Source: Formicarius rufipectus (Eukaryota; Chordata; Aves; Passeriformes; Formicariidae). From it: DNA of 64,000 nt. How positions within the stretch are numbered: the stretch's first letter is position 1; every line of letters starts with the position of its first letter. The stretch lies in assembly GCA_013399695.1 (NCBI GenBank), contig VXAU01003747.1:124001-188000 (forward strand). The letters run 5' to 3'. Below are positions 63,073-64,000 of this stretch, in pieces. The position numbers were made by a program, and so were the translations under genes. The notes beneath the pieces are model-generated. The model saw only the letters and a program-made list of their open reading frames with translations. It made no database searches and was not told the DNA's origin.

Positions 63073-64000
63073 TGCATTGAATCTATATTACAAATAATGC
63101 TACAAATTGCACAAAATAGTGTGACCATACCTAGCTCTAGGCTGGTTTCAATAAACACATGGTCTCTGTGGAAGCAGTACTAGAAATCTTTATCTGTCCT
63201 CTGTAGTGGCAACACTATGAGAGGTTTGTGAAAATCAAGAGATAAAATGGGCTCATTTACATTTCAGAGACTCCAGTTGGAAGTGCTTCCTGTCTGTTTA
63301 ACAGGAACACTGAGATTAAGTGTTCTTATGCCCTGTGTAAAGCATTTAAAAAGTTCGGATCTTTATTTACTAAATTATTATTCTAATTAGCACTGAATGT
63401 TTTTGCCCAGGATAAGGAAGTATCTATTGAATCAGAACTAAGATTTTAAAGATATGGTGACTAACAGTACTTTGAGATACAATAAATCAATGCCTTTTCA
63501 GTCACAGGTAGTGAAAAAAATGCTTTGTAATGCACTTTTGTAAACATCAGTTTACAGGCAATTCTGTAAAGCACCTGCCTTGGATCATCATAGCATGGAG
63601 CTGAGAGCCAGATGTTAAGAACACACAGAGGACAAGGTTTTTCAAGAGCTGCAGTCTCAGATACCTACAGACAAGTTCCAAAGCACCCAACAGCCAGCAG
63701 CTCTTTGTCCCTTCCCTTTGCAAAACCCACTGCTGCAATGACTGAAATAGGAACTTCCGGCACGTTGTAAAGGCACACAGCCAGCCAGAAACAAGGACAT
63801 GGCCAAGCACCCCATCTCTAGAGCCTTTGCACACAAGTACTAGAGTGGCATGTATGTTTGTTGTGGGTTGACAGGCACAATAACCCTTGATCCTTGTCTC
63901 CACTTGCTGAGCTCTCTTGTGGGCAAAGCACATGTCCCAGCATGGCCAGAAGGCAAGGACAGTTTGTGGAAGCAACAGAGCAGTGATAAGGCCATAGCTA
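63073..64000. other. Non-coding sequence; possible LTR edge near the window end
   Basis: The first half is unremarkable. From about 63,550 the base composition is GC-richer, and a 142-codon frame is open on the - strand (63547-63975) with no recognisable domain. TGTTGTGGGTTGAC at 63859-63872 resembles, from memory, the start of avian ERVL-type long terminal repeats, but the similarity ends after about 14 bases. The window stops too soon to decide. Confidence 0.4.

Noticed and set aside
1..64000. Prokaryotic or phage systems, CRISPR arrays, tRNA/rRNA/snRNA genes
   Set aside because: No operon-like packing of open frames, no regularly spaced repeats and no recognisable RNA-gene boxes. The CR1 content identifies a bird-like (sauropsid) genome.

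Overview
The window looks like a piece of a bird genome, almost all of it non-coding. The main evidence is four clear and one doubtful remnant of CR1 LINEs, the dominant avian retrotransposon. Several still carry the CR1 3' end (a 'ttccaaccc' block followed by degenerate ATTCTRTG-type octamers), and one keeps recognisable endonuclease and linker protein sequence. The rest is AT-rich, CpG-poor, largely single-copy DNA with short A-rich or T-rich simple repeats. There is no bacterial gene organisation, operon, CRISPR array, tRNA, rRNA or complete protein-coding gene that I can recognise. Two runs of N, each next to a poly-A or poly-T tract, suggest an assembly that failed in homopolymers.

Layout: 1-12.7 kb is unique AT-rich sequence with a GTTT-rich tract near 5.8 kb. 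A CR1 copy that has lost its whole reverse-transcriptase domain lies at 12.74-13.62 kb, sense on the + strand. From 13.6 to 46.5 kb there is unique sequence broken by A/C-rich low-complexity tracts (17.6 and 33.5 kb) and a gap (37.8 kb). It holds an unidentified CpG-retaining block near 46.1 kb. CR1 3' fragments follow at 46.5-46.9 kb (+), 50.29-50.72 kb (-) and 62.86-63.07 kb (+), with a possible scrap at 59.24 kb. A very G-rich quadruplex-type motif sits at 62.19 kb.

No gene could be named. A few stretches have the form of internal vertebrate exons on the + strand. The best is 51,366-51,458: branch-point-like sequence, long pyrimidine tract, AG, 31 open codons, then a consensus GTGAGC donor. 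The next best is 37,044-37,301, with 86 open codons between an acceptor and a donor. If real, the window is mostly introns of a + strand transcript (coding or lncRNA). This is inference, because a 64-kb AT-rich window yields some such pseudo-exons by chance. Most open frames in the window are of chance length and were left out. I found no sign of a new molecular system. The observations most worth checking are the exon candidates, the CpG-retaining block at 46 kb, the internally deleted CR1, the X-box flanked by CATTGT sites at 42.08 kb and the G-quadruplex motif at 62.19 kb.
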